From Candidatus Latescibacterota bacterium (GTDB lineage: Bacteria > Latescibacterota > UBA2968 > UBA8231): 64,000 nt of DNA. The position numbers and the translations under genes were made by a program. The stretch lies in contig JAJEFJ010000082.1 in NCBI GenBank assembly GCA_022820485.1, forward strand, positions 124,001-188,000, given 5' to 3'. This document shows positions 26,287 through 33,440 of this stretch, piece by piece. The notes beneath the pieces were generated by a model that was not told where the DNA came from, did not search any database, and saw only the letters and a list, made by a program, of their open reading frames with translations. Positions within the stretch are counted from its first letter, which is position 1, and each line of letters begins with the position of its first letter.

Positions 26287-26333
26287 GGTTAGAAACAACG
26301 CATGATAATTCACTCAATCAAGGAAGGTGTGCG

Positions 26334-27008
26334 ATGGCTAAGGGAGCCTTTTCGAGGATAAGCGATATCCTCAAGTCCAATATCAACGAGATGCTCGACC
26401 GGGCTGAAGAGCCAGATAAGATGATCCGCCAGATGGTGCGGGACATGGAAGAGGCAGTAGGCAAGGCCACGGCCTCGGTAGGGACTGCTGTGGCCAACCA
26501 CAAGCGGCTCGAGCGCCAGTTCAACGACAAGCAAAGCCAAGTCGCCGAATGGCAGCGCAAGGCCGAACGGGCGGTGGAAGCGGGCGAAGATGCGCTGGCG
26601 CGACGTGCGTTGGAGCGCAAGGCGGTGTTTGCCAAAGCGGCTGAGGATCTGGCTCCGGCCGTGGAGGAGAGTCGGCAGACGGCCGAGCAGTTGCGCGAGC
26701 AGCTTCGCGAACTAAAGTCCAAGCTTGAAGAAGCGCGGACTCGGCAGGGCACGTTGGTCGCTCGCCACCAAGCTGCCCAGGCCCGCAAGCGTCTGGCCCA
26801 GAGTATTTCCGGGTTGGGTGAGGATGCCTTTTCTAGCTTTGAACGCTTTGAGCAGAAAGTTGAAGAGAGCGAGGCAGAGGCTGCCGCCCACACGGAGATT
26901 TCGGGCGAGATGGAAGACATTGAGAAAGAGATCCGCCAAATCGAAGCCGATCACAGCGTTGACGATGAATTGAAGGCTCTGAAGGACAAGATGAAGAAAG
27001 ATAAGTAA
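26334..27008 (+). CDS. pspA: Phage shock protein A (PspA/IM30 family)
   Basis: 224-residue ESCRT-III-like membrane-remodelling protein that protects a leaking inner membrane. The N-terminal amphipathic helix FSRISDILKSNINEML is followed by EEPDKMIRQMVRDMEEAV, the hallmark of the family, and long coiled coils through residue 200 (VAEWQRKAERAVEAGEDALARRAL-type repeats). The sequence ends in KALKDKMKKDK and lacks the longer C-terminus of plant Vipp1. The start follows AAGGAAGG. It is the first gene behind a sigma-54 promoter, as in Escherichia coli, and is followed by three small membrane proteins, a kinase and an NtrC-class regulator in the same direction. Confidence 0.93.
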   Translation: MAKGAFSRISDILKSNINEMLDRAEEPDKMIRQMVRDMEEAVGKATASVGTAVANHKRLERQFNDKQSQVAEWQRKAERAVEAGEDALARRALERKAVFAKAAEDLAPAVEESRQTAEQLREQLRELKSKLEEARTRQGTLVARHQAAQARKRLAQSISGLGEDAFSSFERFEQKVEESEAEAAAHTEISGEMEDIEKEIRQIEADHSVDDELKALKDKMKKDK

Positions 27009-27054
27009 CCCTATGGCCCGCAGCGCGTTCTGTGGACTTTTTAGCAGGTGAGCT

Positions 27055-27570
27055 ATGAAATTCATCGACGAAGCCAACCTCAAGGTAGGCAGTGCGATAG
27101 AGAGCGGGTGCAAGCGTTTAGGCGCTCTTTTTCTCAAGGTGCTGGCCGTACCGATCGTGCCAATAGGGCTAGGACTTATGCTCTACGGGCTTTTTCAGAT
27201 GCTTAGGCCCGAAGCTTCGGACAGCGATTTCTTCGAACTCTTCGCCATTGGCGTTACGCAGGTCATCTTCGGCAGCTTGCTCTGGATATTGGCCAAAAAA
27301 CTCGATGCGGCCGCGCACTTGGTCCGCTACCGGCGGCAGCAGAGCCGCGTCGTGCGCTTGGCCCGCCAGCGCGGTGGTCGCCTGACGGTGACTGAAACTG
27401 CGGCCGATACCGGGCTGACAGTCGAGGAAGCCTCGGAGATTCTCAAGCGCTTAGCCGATGGAGGGTTCGTCGAGGTCGAAATAACCGATTCGGGCCTGAT
27501 CGTCTATCGCTTTCCAGAAGTGCTTTTCGCGCACGAGAAAAACTGGAGCCGGGGCGTGGAAAGTGCCTGA
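27055..27570 (+). CDS. Membrane protein with winged-helix tail, psp operon
   Basis: 171-residue protein that I do not recognise as a named family. Two hydrophobic segments (about residues 26-48 and 62-80) form a hairpin in the membrane. A basic stretch VRYRRQQSRVVRLARQRGG is followed by a winged-helix-like domain, residues about 105-155 (LTVTETAADTGLTVEEASEI, LADGGFVEV). This would place a DNA- or protein-binding domain at the cytoplasmic face. It lies 46 bases after pspA with its own ribosome site, so it is probably part of the psp operon and may act as a membrane sensor or partner of PspA. Function inferred from context only. Confidence 0.75.
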   Translation: MKFIDEANLKVGSAIESGCKRLGALFLKVLAVPIVPIGLGLMLYGLFQMLRPEASDSDFFELFAIGVTQVIFGSLLWILAKKLDAAAHLVRYRRQQSRVVRLARQRGGRLTVTETAADTGLTVEEASEILKRLADGGFVEVEITDSGLIVYRFPEVLFAHEKNWSRGVESA

Positions 27571-27606
27571 TACAAACAGGCTATAGCTCCGAAAGGGAGG
27601 TAGCAA

Positions 27607-27882
27607 ATGAGTGGGTTTTTACAGGTTGCCATTGGCGTCTGTTTCATCATCTTGTGCAGCGGATTCGTCAAGTGGGGCAACCAGTATTATTCGAGCCGCA
27701 AGGGACGAAACAAAAAAGCCAAACAGGAAGAGGATCGGATCGTCAAGAGGCTAGAGCGAGTAGAACAGCGGCTGACCGAGGTGCAGGACGTGATGATCGC
27801 CCTCAGCGAGAAGATCGACTACATGGATGGGATGGGAGCTAAACCTTGGAGTACGAAAAAGGCTGATGGGAAGAAGAGTTGA
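27607..27882 (+). CDS. PspB-like small membrane protein
   Basis: 91 residues: one N-terminal transmembrane helix (about 4-24), a short basic segment (SSRKGRNKKAKQEEDR) and a coiled coil (about 45-75). This is the layout of PspB, a helix followed by a cytoplasmic coiled coil, though direct likeness to PspB is weak. The coiled coil RLTEVQDVMIALSEKID is repeated word for word in the next gene. The ribosome site GGGAGG lies six bases before the ATG. Probably a Psp signalling or anchoring subunit; inferred from layout and position. Confidence 0.7.
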   Translation: MSGFLQVAIGVCFIILCSGFVKWGNQYYSSRKGRNKKAKQEEDRIVKRLERVEQRLTEVQDVMIALSEKIDYMDGMGAKPWSTKKADGKKS

Positions 27883-27925
27883 TTGAAAAGTTTATTCCAT
27901 CGAGGAGAGGGAAAGGAGCTAAATC

Positions 27926-28294
27926 ATGGACAAGAATAGGGGCCCCATCTTCGGGTTTTTCTGCGGTATCGCACTGTGCGTGCTTTTCTACTTTGCATTT
28001 GCTATTTCTCCAAGCCCCTACGGTTTGATAGGCCCCGTCATCCTGACGCCACTCTTGTTGGCTGCCGTGACGATTTTTGGCATCGCCAAAGTTGCAGAAT
28101 ATCTCAAGCTCAAGGCGACTGTATCCGAGGACAAGGGTGTTGAGCCAGACGAGTTGCGGGAACGGCTGGCCGGAGTCGAGCAGCGGTTGACTGAGGTACA
28201 GGACGTAATGATTGCTCTCAGCGAAAAGATTGACCACATGGACGAAGTAGGATCTAAGTCTTGGGAGCGCCAAGAACCGCGAGAGCAAGACTAG
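27926..28294 (+). CDS. PspB/C-like membrane protein with shared coiled coil
   Basis: 122 residues with two transmembrane segments (about 8-29 and 33-55) and a coiled coil at the C-terminus. Residues about 86-102 (RLTEVQDVMIALSEKID) are identical to the coiled coil of the preceding 91-residue protein, while the membrane parts differ. The shared segment suggests duplication of a partner-binding module, perhaps letting both proteins form a mixed bundle or bind the same PspA face. Ribosome site AAAGGAG lies before the ATG at 27926. Its stop lies two bases before the kinase GTG start, tying it to the two-component system. Confidence 0.7.
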   Translation: MDKNRGPIFGFFCGIALCVLFYFAFAISPSPYGLIGPVILTPLLLAAVTIFGIAKVAEYLKLKATVSEDKGVEPDELRERLAGVEQRLTEVQDVMIALSEKIDHMDEVGSKSWERQEPREQD

Positions 28295-28296
28295 CC

Positions 28297-29652
28297 GTGA
28301 ATTGGCTCGACCGCGCTGTAGAGGCTTGTGAAGGTGCGCGTTGGGCCGAGGCTCTGGAGTGGTGCGAGCGCGGCCTAGCACAGGTACCCGACGACTTGGA
28401 ACTCCAGCACCGCAAAGGGCTTTGTCTCTTGGAACTGGGGGATGAGCAAGCGGCCATCGCCGTGCTGGAAGCGGCCGCGGCGAGTGGGCATCTAGAAAGC
28501 CACTATCAACTCGGCTTGCTCGCAATGCGCCAAGGACGGCGGAACGCCCGGTTCCGCGAGCAGTCACTGGCGCACTTTGAGGCCATCGTGCGCGCGGCCG
28601 AGGAAGGGCGCGAATATCCAACTCTCGACCGCGTCTTTTTCGCTCTTGGTAGCCAGTATAACGAAGATCCACAGCGCCGTGAGGAAGCCATCCGCGCTTT
28701 CCGCCAAGGGTTGGCTCTCAACCCACTTTCCGCGGCTGGCCATAACAGTTTAGGACAGCTTTTGCTACAAAGCGGCCAAGTGTTGGGGGCGATGGGGGAA
28801 TTCAAGGTCGCCATCCAACTCGACCCCAAGCTCAGTCAGCCGTATGCGAATTTGGCCCGTTTGTTTTTTCGCCACGTAAAACCCCCTGAATTAGAACAAG
28901 AATACCAGCACATCTGCGAGGAATTTGCGCAAAGCGCTCCGCAGGTTCTCGCGCGTCTGTCGCTGGAAATGGTCGAGTTGGGAAAGGAACAGGTGTACGA
29001 GGGGTTTTACACGAAGGGGCATCGCATCAAAAACCTGATGGGGATCATCGGCAGTCGCTTGCGGGGGCTGGGGCGCAAGGCCGAAGGATCTCAGCAGGGG
29101 GAGTTGAATCGCTTAGGGGGCGAATACGAGGCCCTGTACGACGAATGGGTGGGGTTTTTGGAGGCAATGAAAACGGATAAAATTCACCCAGCGGTGATCG
29201 ATCTTGGGCGTTTGGTGCGCCGGGTGGTTGCCGGATTTGACCGCCAAACCTGGAAAGCCGCGATCCAGACGCGGATCCAAGCGGGCTTGCCACGCGTAGA
29301 GGCCGATGAGCGGATGCTGCGCGAGGCCATTACCAACCTCTGCCTCAACGCCTTGGAAATTATCGAAGGAAACCGCGGTGGCCGGGTGGTGTTAGGCGCT
29401 GGCTACGACGAGGAGCAGTCGCTGGTTTTTGTGGAGGTCGAGGACGATGGGCCGGGCATTGAGGAAGAGCATTTGGAATTGATATTCGAGCCTGGATTTA
29501 CCACTAGAGAGCGGGGCAATGGCTATGGCTTGAGTATTGCGCGCCGCATTGCCCAAGCCCATCAGGGCGTGCTGCGCGTCAAGAGCAGAAAGGGACACGG
29601 AACCGTTTTTCGGCTCGATCTGCCGCTCAATTTCTCGGGCGGCGGAACCTAG
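28297..29652 (+). CDS. TPR-domain sensor histidine kinase, psp locus
   Basis: 451-residue soluble kinase. Residues about 1-200 are tetratricopeptide repeats (ALEWCERGLAQVPDDLEL, HNSLGQLLLQSGQVLGAMGEF, YANLARLFF). The histidine in GHRIKNLMG, about residue 242, is the likely phosphorylation site; a HATPase domain follows with N-box EAITNLCLNALEII, G1 VEVEDDGPGIEEE and G2 NGYGLSIARRIA. There is no membrane segment, so it must sense through a partner, plausibly the small membrane proteins encoded just upstream. It starts with GTG at 28297, two bases after the previous stop, and precedes the response regulator by 27 bases. Confidence 0.88.
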   Translation: MNWLDRAVEACEGARWAEALEWCERGLAQVPDDLELQHRKGLCLLELGDEQAAIAVLEAAAASGHLESHYQLGLLAMRQGRRNARFREQSLAHFEAIVRAAEEGREYPTLDRVFFALGSQYNEDPQRREEAIRAFRQGLALNPLSAAGHNSLGQLLLQSGQVLGAMGEFKVAIQLDPKLSQPYANLARLFFRHVKPPELEQEYQHICEEFAQSAPQVLARLSLEMVELGKEQVYEGFYTKGHRIKNLMGIIGSRLRGLGRKAEGSQQGELNRLGGEYEALYDEWVGFLEAMKTDKIHPAVIDLGRLVRRVVAGFDRQTWKAAIQTRIQAGLPRVEADERMLREAITNLCLNALEIIEGNRGGRVVLGAGYDEEQSLVFVEVEDDGPGIEEEHLELIFEPGFTTRERGNGYGLSIARRIAQAHQGVLRVKSRKGHGTVFRLDLPLNFSGGGT

Positions 29653-29679
29653 CTTTTTAGTGATTGAACGAGGACTGAC

Positions 29680-31098
29680 ATGGTAGGCAAAAAACAGAAA
29701 GCCGTCTTAATCGCCGATGACCAGCAGGAACTGCGCGAGATGTTAGCGGAGAAACTGCGCAGCTTGGGCAAGGAGGTCATCTCGTTTTCCAACGGCCAAC
29801 GGCTGCTCGGGCATCTGGCAGCTAGGCCGACGGACGTCGAACTCGTGGTGCTGGATTTTGACTTTGGCGTTGGCCAGCCCAATGGTCTCGAAGTGCTGAA
29901 AGAGATCAAACAGCAGTGGACTGAGCTGCCGGTTATTATCCTCACGGGTAAGGGGAGCGTCGACTTGGCGGTCGAAGCCGTGCAGGCCGGGGCCGCGGAC
30001 TTTATCGAGAAGGACCTGTACGTCGAGGACAAGCTCGAAATGGAGATGGAAAAGGTCGAGCGGATGTTGGCGGTATTGCGCGAAAACGCCCGCCTCAAAG
30101 CCGAGAACGAGGCCCTAGATCGCGACAATACCTTTTACCGGACCCAGCTCGGTCAGCGCTATCAGATCGTCAGCCACAGTCCCTTGATTCAGAACCTGCT
30201 AAAGCAAGTTGAACAGGTCGCCTCCATACCGCGACCCGTGCTGATCTGCGGCGAGCGCGGCACTGGCAAGGAACTGATCGCCGCGGCCTTGCACTACGGG
30301 AGCAACCGCCGCGAACGGGCTTTTGTCAAAATGAATTGCGCGGCGCTGTCGGATACCCTGCTCGAAAGCGAGCTGTTCGGCCACGAGAAGGGAGCCTTTA
30401 CGGGTGCGACCGAAATGCGCCACGGCCGCTTTGAGGCTGCCAATGGCGGCACGCTCTTTCTCGACGAGATCGGCAACACTTCGTTGGACTTCCAAAAAAA
30501 CGTATTGCGCGTCATAGAATACCAAGAATTTGAACGGACAGGTGGGACACAGACGATCCACGTTGACGTGCGCGTTGTGGCGGCGACCAACGCGGATCTG
30601 GGGCGGGAAATAGCGAGTGGACAATTCCGCGCCGACCTCTACGACCGCCTGAGATTTAGCGTGCTCCAACTACCGCCCTTGCGGGAGCGGCCCGAGGACA
30701 TCCGACCCTTGGTTGCGTACTTTACACAACAGCTATGCGACGAAGTGCCCGCAATTGAACGACGTCCGTTCGCCGAAGGCGTTTTGGTCAAGCTAGAGAC
30801 CTACGCTTGGCCGGGTAATGTGCGCGAACTCAAATTCGCCGTTGAGCGCGCCCTCTGCGTTGCGCAAGGAGACGAAGTGGGCATGGATGACCTGCCACCG
30901 GAAGTGTGTGGCGGCAGTGGCGTCGCCCTTTCCGAGGAAGGCAATTTTGACGAGCAAATTGAGCGCGTGGAGAGAAGCTTGCTCGACGGTGCGCTTGCCC
31001 AAGCGGGCGGGCGGCAGAAAGACGCGGCACAACAATTGGGCTTGACGTACGACCGCTTTCGACACTTGCTCCGCAAATACCAAATCACCGCCAAGTGA
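29680..31098 (+). CDS. NtrC-class sigma-54 response regulator, psp locus
   Basis: 472-residue transcription activator. A receiver domain (residues 8-125) has the acidic pair at 13-14, the acceptor Asp59 in VVLDFDF and the Lys in DFIEKD. An AAA+ domain (about 160-400) has Walker A GERGTGKE at 191-198, the sigma-54-contacting loop GAFTGA at 238-243, Walker B GGTLFLDEIG and the arginine-finger stretch FRADLYDRLRF. The Fis-type HTH at the end (QKDAAQQLGLTYDRFRHLL) is strikingly like the PspF recognition helix as I remember it. PspF itself has no receiver; here control would come from the adjacent kinase. It most likely drives the pspA promoter at 26271. Confidence 0.93.
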   Translation: MVGKKQKAVLIADDQQELREMLAEKLRSLGKEVISFSNGQRLLGHLAARPTDVELVVLDFDFGVGQPNGLEVLKEIKQQWTELPVIILTGKGSVDLAVEAVQAGAADFIEKDLYVEDKLEMEMEKVERMLAVLRENARLKAENEALDRDNTFYRTQLGQRYQIVSHSPLIQNLLKQVEQVASIPRPVLICGERGTGKELIAAALHYGSNRRERAFVKMNCAALSDTLLESELFGHEKGAFTGATEMRHGRFEAANGGTLFLDEIGNTSLDFQKNVLRVIEYQEFERTGGTQTIHVDVRVVAATNADLGREIASGQFRADLYDRLRFSVLQLPPLRERPEDIRPLVAYFTQQLCDEVPAIERRPFAEGVLVKLETYAWPGNVRELKFAVERALCVAQGDEVGMDDLPPEVCGGSGVALSEEGNFDEQIERVERSLLDGALAQAGGRQKDAAQQLGLTYDRFRHLLRKYQITAK

Positions 31099-31126
31099 AC
31101 GACCGCTCTCTTCGGGCCGAGTCTTG

Positions 31127-31154
31127 TTGACAGTGGGAACGCGCTGGGTATATT
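31127..31154 (+). promoter_or_regulatory. Sigma-70 promoter
   Basis: TTGACA at 31127-31132, a 16-base spacer and TATATT at 31149-31154, 33 bases before the ATG of the 107-residue gene. It makes that gene independent of the psp transcript. Confidence 0.6.
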
Positions 31155-31186
31155 AACCGCAAGGATTCAACACGGGCGAGAGGTGC

Positions 31187-31510
31187 ATGGAAAAAATTTA
31201 CAAAGTCGAAACCACACTTTCTCACAGTTTGGCCGAACTCTATGCCGGCCTTGAAGAGGAGTTCGCCAACAAAAGCAGTATCCCCCTCTCGGACATGAAC
31301 CGCACTTTGTTGCAAACGGGCTTGATTCACCACCTTACGATGATGAGCGGGTTGGGGTTGATCGAGCCTGAGAAGGCCGCGAGGCTGCATGCGCTGATTG
31401 ACCAAGTAGCGAAGGATACCATACTCTGGGACGTCTTGCAGATGGTGCGGACATACTGGCGGGATTGCGGTTCGGGTGGACTGGGTGGTTCCGGCGGCCT
31501 AAACGCCTGA
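31187..31510 (+). CDS. Small helical protein of unknown function
   Basis: 107 residues, not recognised. The body (residues 1-92) is predicted all-helical with no membrane segment (HSLAELYAGLEEEFANK, LHALIDQVAKDTILWDV), and the tail is Gly-rich (GSGGLGGSGG). It has a clear promoter and a GAGAGG ribosome site, which argue that it is a real gene rather than chance. It is placed between the psp regulator and the Fe-S/oxidative-stress operon, but each has its own promoter, so context says little about its job. Confidence 0.65.
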   Translation: MEKIYKVETTLSHSLAELYAGLEEEFANKSSIPLSDMNRTLLQTGLIHHLTMMSGLGLIEPEKAARLHALIDQVAKDTILWDVLQMVRTYWRDCGSGGLGGSGGLNA

Positions 31511-31559
31511 TGTGGTGTTATAACTCGTTGTATGAATTGTAGTTCAGGGAGATGTGTGG

Positions 31560-31588
31560 TTGACAACCCTCGTGGCCACAAGTATTAT
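31560..31588 (+). promoter_or_regulatory. Strong sigma-70 promoter of the nifU-like/sod/prx operon
   Basis: Perfect TTGACA at 31560-31565, a 17-base spacer and TATTAT at 31583-31588. GTTGTAT (31527-31533) and ATACAAC (31587-31593) form inverted arms flanking the promoter, the second touching the -10, so a repressor could bridge them. No known operator type (Fur, PerR, IscR) was matched. Confidence 0.7.
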
Positions 31589-31634
31589 ACAACTCGTTTC
31601 CCGGGCCCCTTTACTATGCTGTTGAAGCGAGTAA

Positions 31635-32012
31635 ATGACCTCCTTTAGTGCAGCGATCTTCGACCATTACCGACATCCCCGTAACACTGGCCAAATCGAT
31701 GACGCCAACGCCTCGGGGCAAGCTGAAAATCAGGCATGCGGCGACGTGATGCAGCTTTTTGCTCGCGTCGAAGACGGTCGCATTGTTCGCGCTAGCTGTA
31801 AGACCTTCGGCTGTGCGCCTTCGGTCGCGGCTGGCTCGGTGCTCACCGAGTTGCTGGCAGACTTATCGTTGGCGGACGCAGCCCAGCTGAAGCCGGCAGC
31901 TATTGAAGAAGCACTAGGCGGGCTACCGCCCATGAAGCGCCACGCCGCCCAGCTAGCTGCTGACGCGGCTCGGGCCCTAGTGAAAAATTATCAGGCCAAT
32001 ACGGCCTCCTAA
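31635..32012 (+). CDS. NifU/IscU-like Fe-S cluster scaffold protein
   Basis: 125-residue scaffold-family protein. The family blocks are clear: FDHYRHPRNTG, NQACGDVMQLF with Cys35 and Asp37, CKTFGCAPSVAAGSVLTEL with Cys60, and LGGLPPMKRHAAQLA. In standard IscU the last block reads KxHC and gives the third cluster cysteine; here the position is Ala104. Cys55 is nearby and could substitute, or the protein may be a variant scaffold or a regulatory relative. It is the first gene behind a strong promoter, followed by superoxide dismutase and peroxiredoxin, which fits repair and protection of Fe-S proteins under oxidative stress. Confidence 0.85.
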   Translation: MTSFSAAIFDHYRHPRNTGQIDDANASGQAENQACGDVMQLFARVEDGRIVRASCKTFGCAPSVAAGSVLTELLADLSLADAAQLKPAAIEEALGGLPPMKRHAAQLAADAARALVKNYQANTAS

Positions 32013-32047
32013 CGCATTTCTAAACCTCAAGCCGAAAGGATTGCACC

Positions 32048-32668
32048 ATGGCTCACTCCCTTCCCGATCTCCCCTACGCCTATGACGCGCTAGAACCGAT
32101 CATAGATGCCCGTACCATGGAGATTCACCACACCAAGCATCACAATACCTATGTGACCAGCCTCAACACCGCGCTCGAAGGGCACGACGACTTGGCCGCT
32201 AAAAGCGCCGAAGACCTCATCAGCGACCTCGACGCCGTCCCCGAGGACATCCGCACGGCGGTGCGCAATCACGGCGGCGGTCATGCCAACCACAGCCTAT
32301 TTTGGCAGATCATGGCTCCTGAAGGGGAGCGCGGCGAACCTTCGGCTGAATTTATAGCTGCCGTGGAAGCCGCATTCGGCAGCCCTGAAGAGGCCAAAAA
32401 TGCCTTCGTGGATGCCGCAACTAAGCGATTCGGCAGCGGCTGGGCTTGGGTCGTAGTCAAGGACGGCAAGCTCGACATCCTCAGCACTGCCAATCAGGAT
32501 AGTCCCCGAATGGACGGCAGTGGAGTTCCCATCCTCGGCATCGACGTCTGGGAACACGCCTATTATCTCAACTATCAAAACCGTCGGCCCGACTACATCG
32601 CCGCTTGGATTGAGACTGTCAACTGGAACGAAGTCAATCGCCGCTTTGCCGAGGCGATGGGGAGTTAG
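32048..32668 (+). CDS. sodA: Superoxide dismutase (Fe/Mn family)
   Basis: 206-residue Fe/Mn superoxide dismutase, complete. Metal ligands: His27 in MEIHHTKHH, His82 in GGGHANHSLFW, and Asp and His in IDVWEHAYYLNYQN. The GGHxNHSLFW and STANQDSP forms favour manganese or a cambialistic enzyme over iron. There is no signal peptide, so it acts in the cytoplasm. Ribosome site AAAGGA lies before the ATG at 32048. It is 35 bases after the scaffold gene and three before the peroxiredoxin, and the superoxide it removes becomes peroxide for the latter. Confidence 0.95.
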   Translation: MAHSLPDLPYAYDALEPIIDARTMEIHHTKHHNTYVTSLNTALEGHDDLAAKSAEDLISDLDAVPEDIRTAVRNHGGGHANHSLFWQIMAPEGERGEPSAEFIAAVEAAFGSPEEAKNAFVDAATKRFGSGWAWVVVKDGKLDILSTANQDSPRMDGSGVPILGIDVWEHAYYLNYQNRRPDYIAAWIETVNWNEVNRRFAEAMGS

Positions 32669-32671
32669 CAG

Positions 32672-33139
32672 ATGGCGATTCAAGTAGGAGATACGGCGCC
32701 CGCGTTCACCCTCAAGAATGCGGATATGGACGACGTAAGCCTCGGGGATTTCGCCGGTAAAAACGTCGTCCTGCTCTTCGTGCCGCTGGCTTTTACCGGC
32801 GTTTGTACGCAGGAGTTATGTGAGATTTCCGCCGGAATCAACGCGTACCAAGAGCTTGATGCCCAAGTTTTGGGAATCAGCGTTGATAGCCCGTTTAGCC
32901 TCAGCGCTTGGGCCGAAAAGGAAGGTATTGAGATCCCGCTACTCAGCGATTTCAACAAGGAAACTTCCGCTGGGTACGGTGCCCAACACGAAGACCTGTT
33001 GGGCTTCAAAGGTGTCGCCAAGCGCTCGGCCTTTGTCGTCGATGGGCAAGGCATTATCCGCTACGCTTGGGTGTCCGACAACCCCAAGGTCCTGCCGGAT
33101 TTTGCGGCCATTAGGGCCTGTTTGCAATCGCTCAACTGA
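32672..33139 (+). CDS. Peroxiredoxin (AhpE/BCP-like)
   Basis: 155-residue thiol peroxidase. The peroxidatic Cys45 sits in PLAFTGVCTQELC, with the Thr and the distant Arg of the usual triad; Cys50 could be the resolving cysteine. The IPLLSDFNKETSAGYGA and AFVVDGQGIIRYAWVSDN blocks place it with AhpE or one of the single-domain peroxiredoxins. The ATG at 32672 follows the sod stop by three bases. It ends the operon, and a hairpin follows at 33163. The reductant cannot be told from sequence. Confidence 0.9.
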   Translation: MAIQVGDTAPAFTLKNADMDDVSLGDFAGKNVVLLFVPLAFTGVCTQELCEISAGINAYQELDAQVLGISVDSPFSLSAWAEKEGIEIPLLSDFNKETSAGYGAQHEDLLGFKGVAKRSAFVVDGQGIIRYAWVSDNPKVLPDFAAIRACLQSLN

Positions 33140-33162
33140 AGTACTTCGTTTGTCGCAGTGGA

Positions 33163-33193
33163 GTGGGGCAAGGCACAGACGGCTTTGCCCCAC
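33163..33193 (+). terminator. Hairpin terminator after the oxidative-stress operon
   Basis: GTGGGGCAA (33163-33171) pairs with TTGCCCCAC (33185-33193), nine base pairs. The following TATTTATAG is only partly T-rich, so termination may be weak or factor-assisted. Just after it, ATAGTGCCCG is repeated at 33199-33208 and 33211-33220. Confidence 0.6.
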
Positions 33194-33220
33194 TATTTAT
33201 AGTGCCCGTTATAGTGCCCG

Positions 33221-33421
33221 CAAAGCCCGCAAATTGTGGACTTCCTTGAAGCCAAGCTAGCACCCAAAGGATCCATCGTCGTAATGGAGGCTCGGCATTT
33301 GTGCATGGAGATGCGGGGGGTGGAAAGGCCTGGGGCGATAACGACCACTTCGGCGCTCCGGGGCCGTTTTGCCGAGTCGATAGTGCGCGAAGAATTTTTC
33401 AACTTAATCAAGAAAGATTGA
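33221..33421 (+). pseudogene. folE: folE remnant: C-terminal piece of GTP cyclohydrolase I
   Basis: About 66 residues in one frame match only the end of GTP cyclohydrolase I: QIVDFLEAKLAPKG, VVMEARHLCMEMRGVERPG with the zinc-binding Cys of RHLC, TTTSALRGRF and a final FFNLIKKD. The first two thirds of the enzyme, including the other zinc ligands and the GTP-binding His, are absent, and an in-frame TAG at 33212 blocks extension. A GTG at 33236 could start a short peptide, but it would not be an enzyme. This looks like a deletion remnant between the oxidative-stress operon and kamA, with a short direct repeat at its left end (33199-33220). A full copy may exist elsewhere. Confidence 0.85.
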
Positions 33422-33440
33422 ATCCGCACGGGACGAACCC

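Noticed and set aside
26318..26920. 200-codon frame antisense to pspA
   Set aside because: Ser/Arg-rich antisense shadow of a strong coiled-coil gene.
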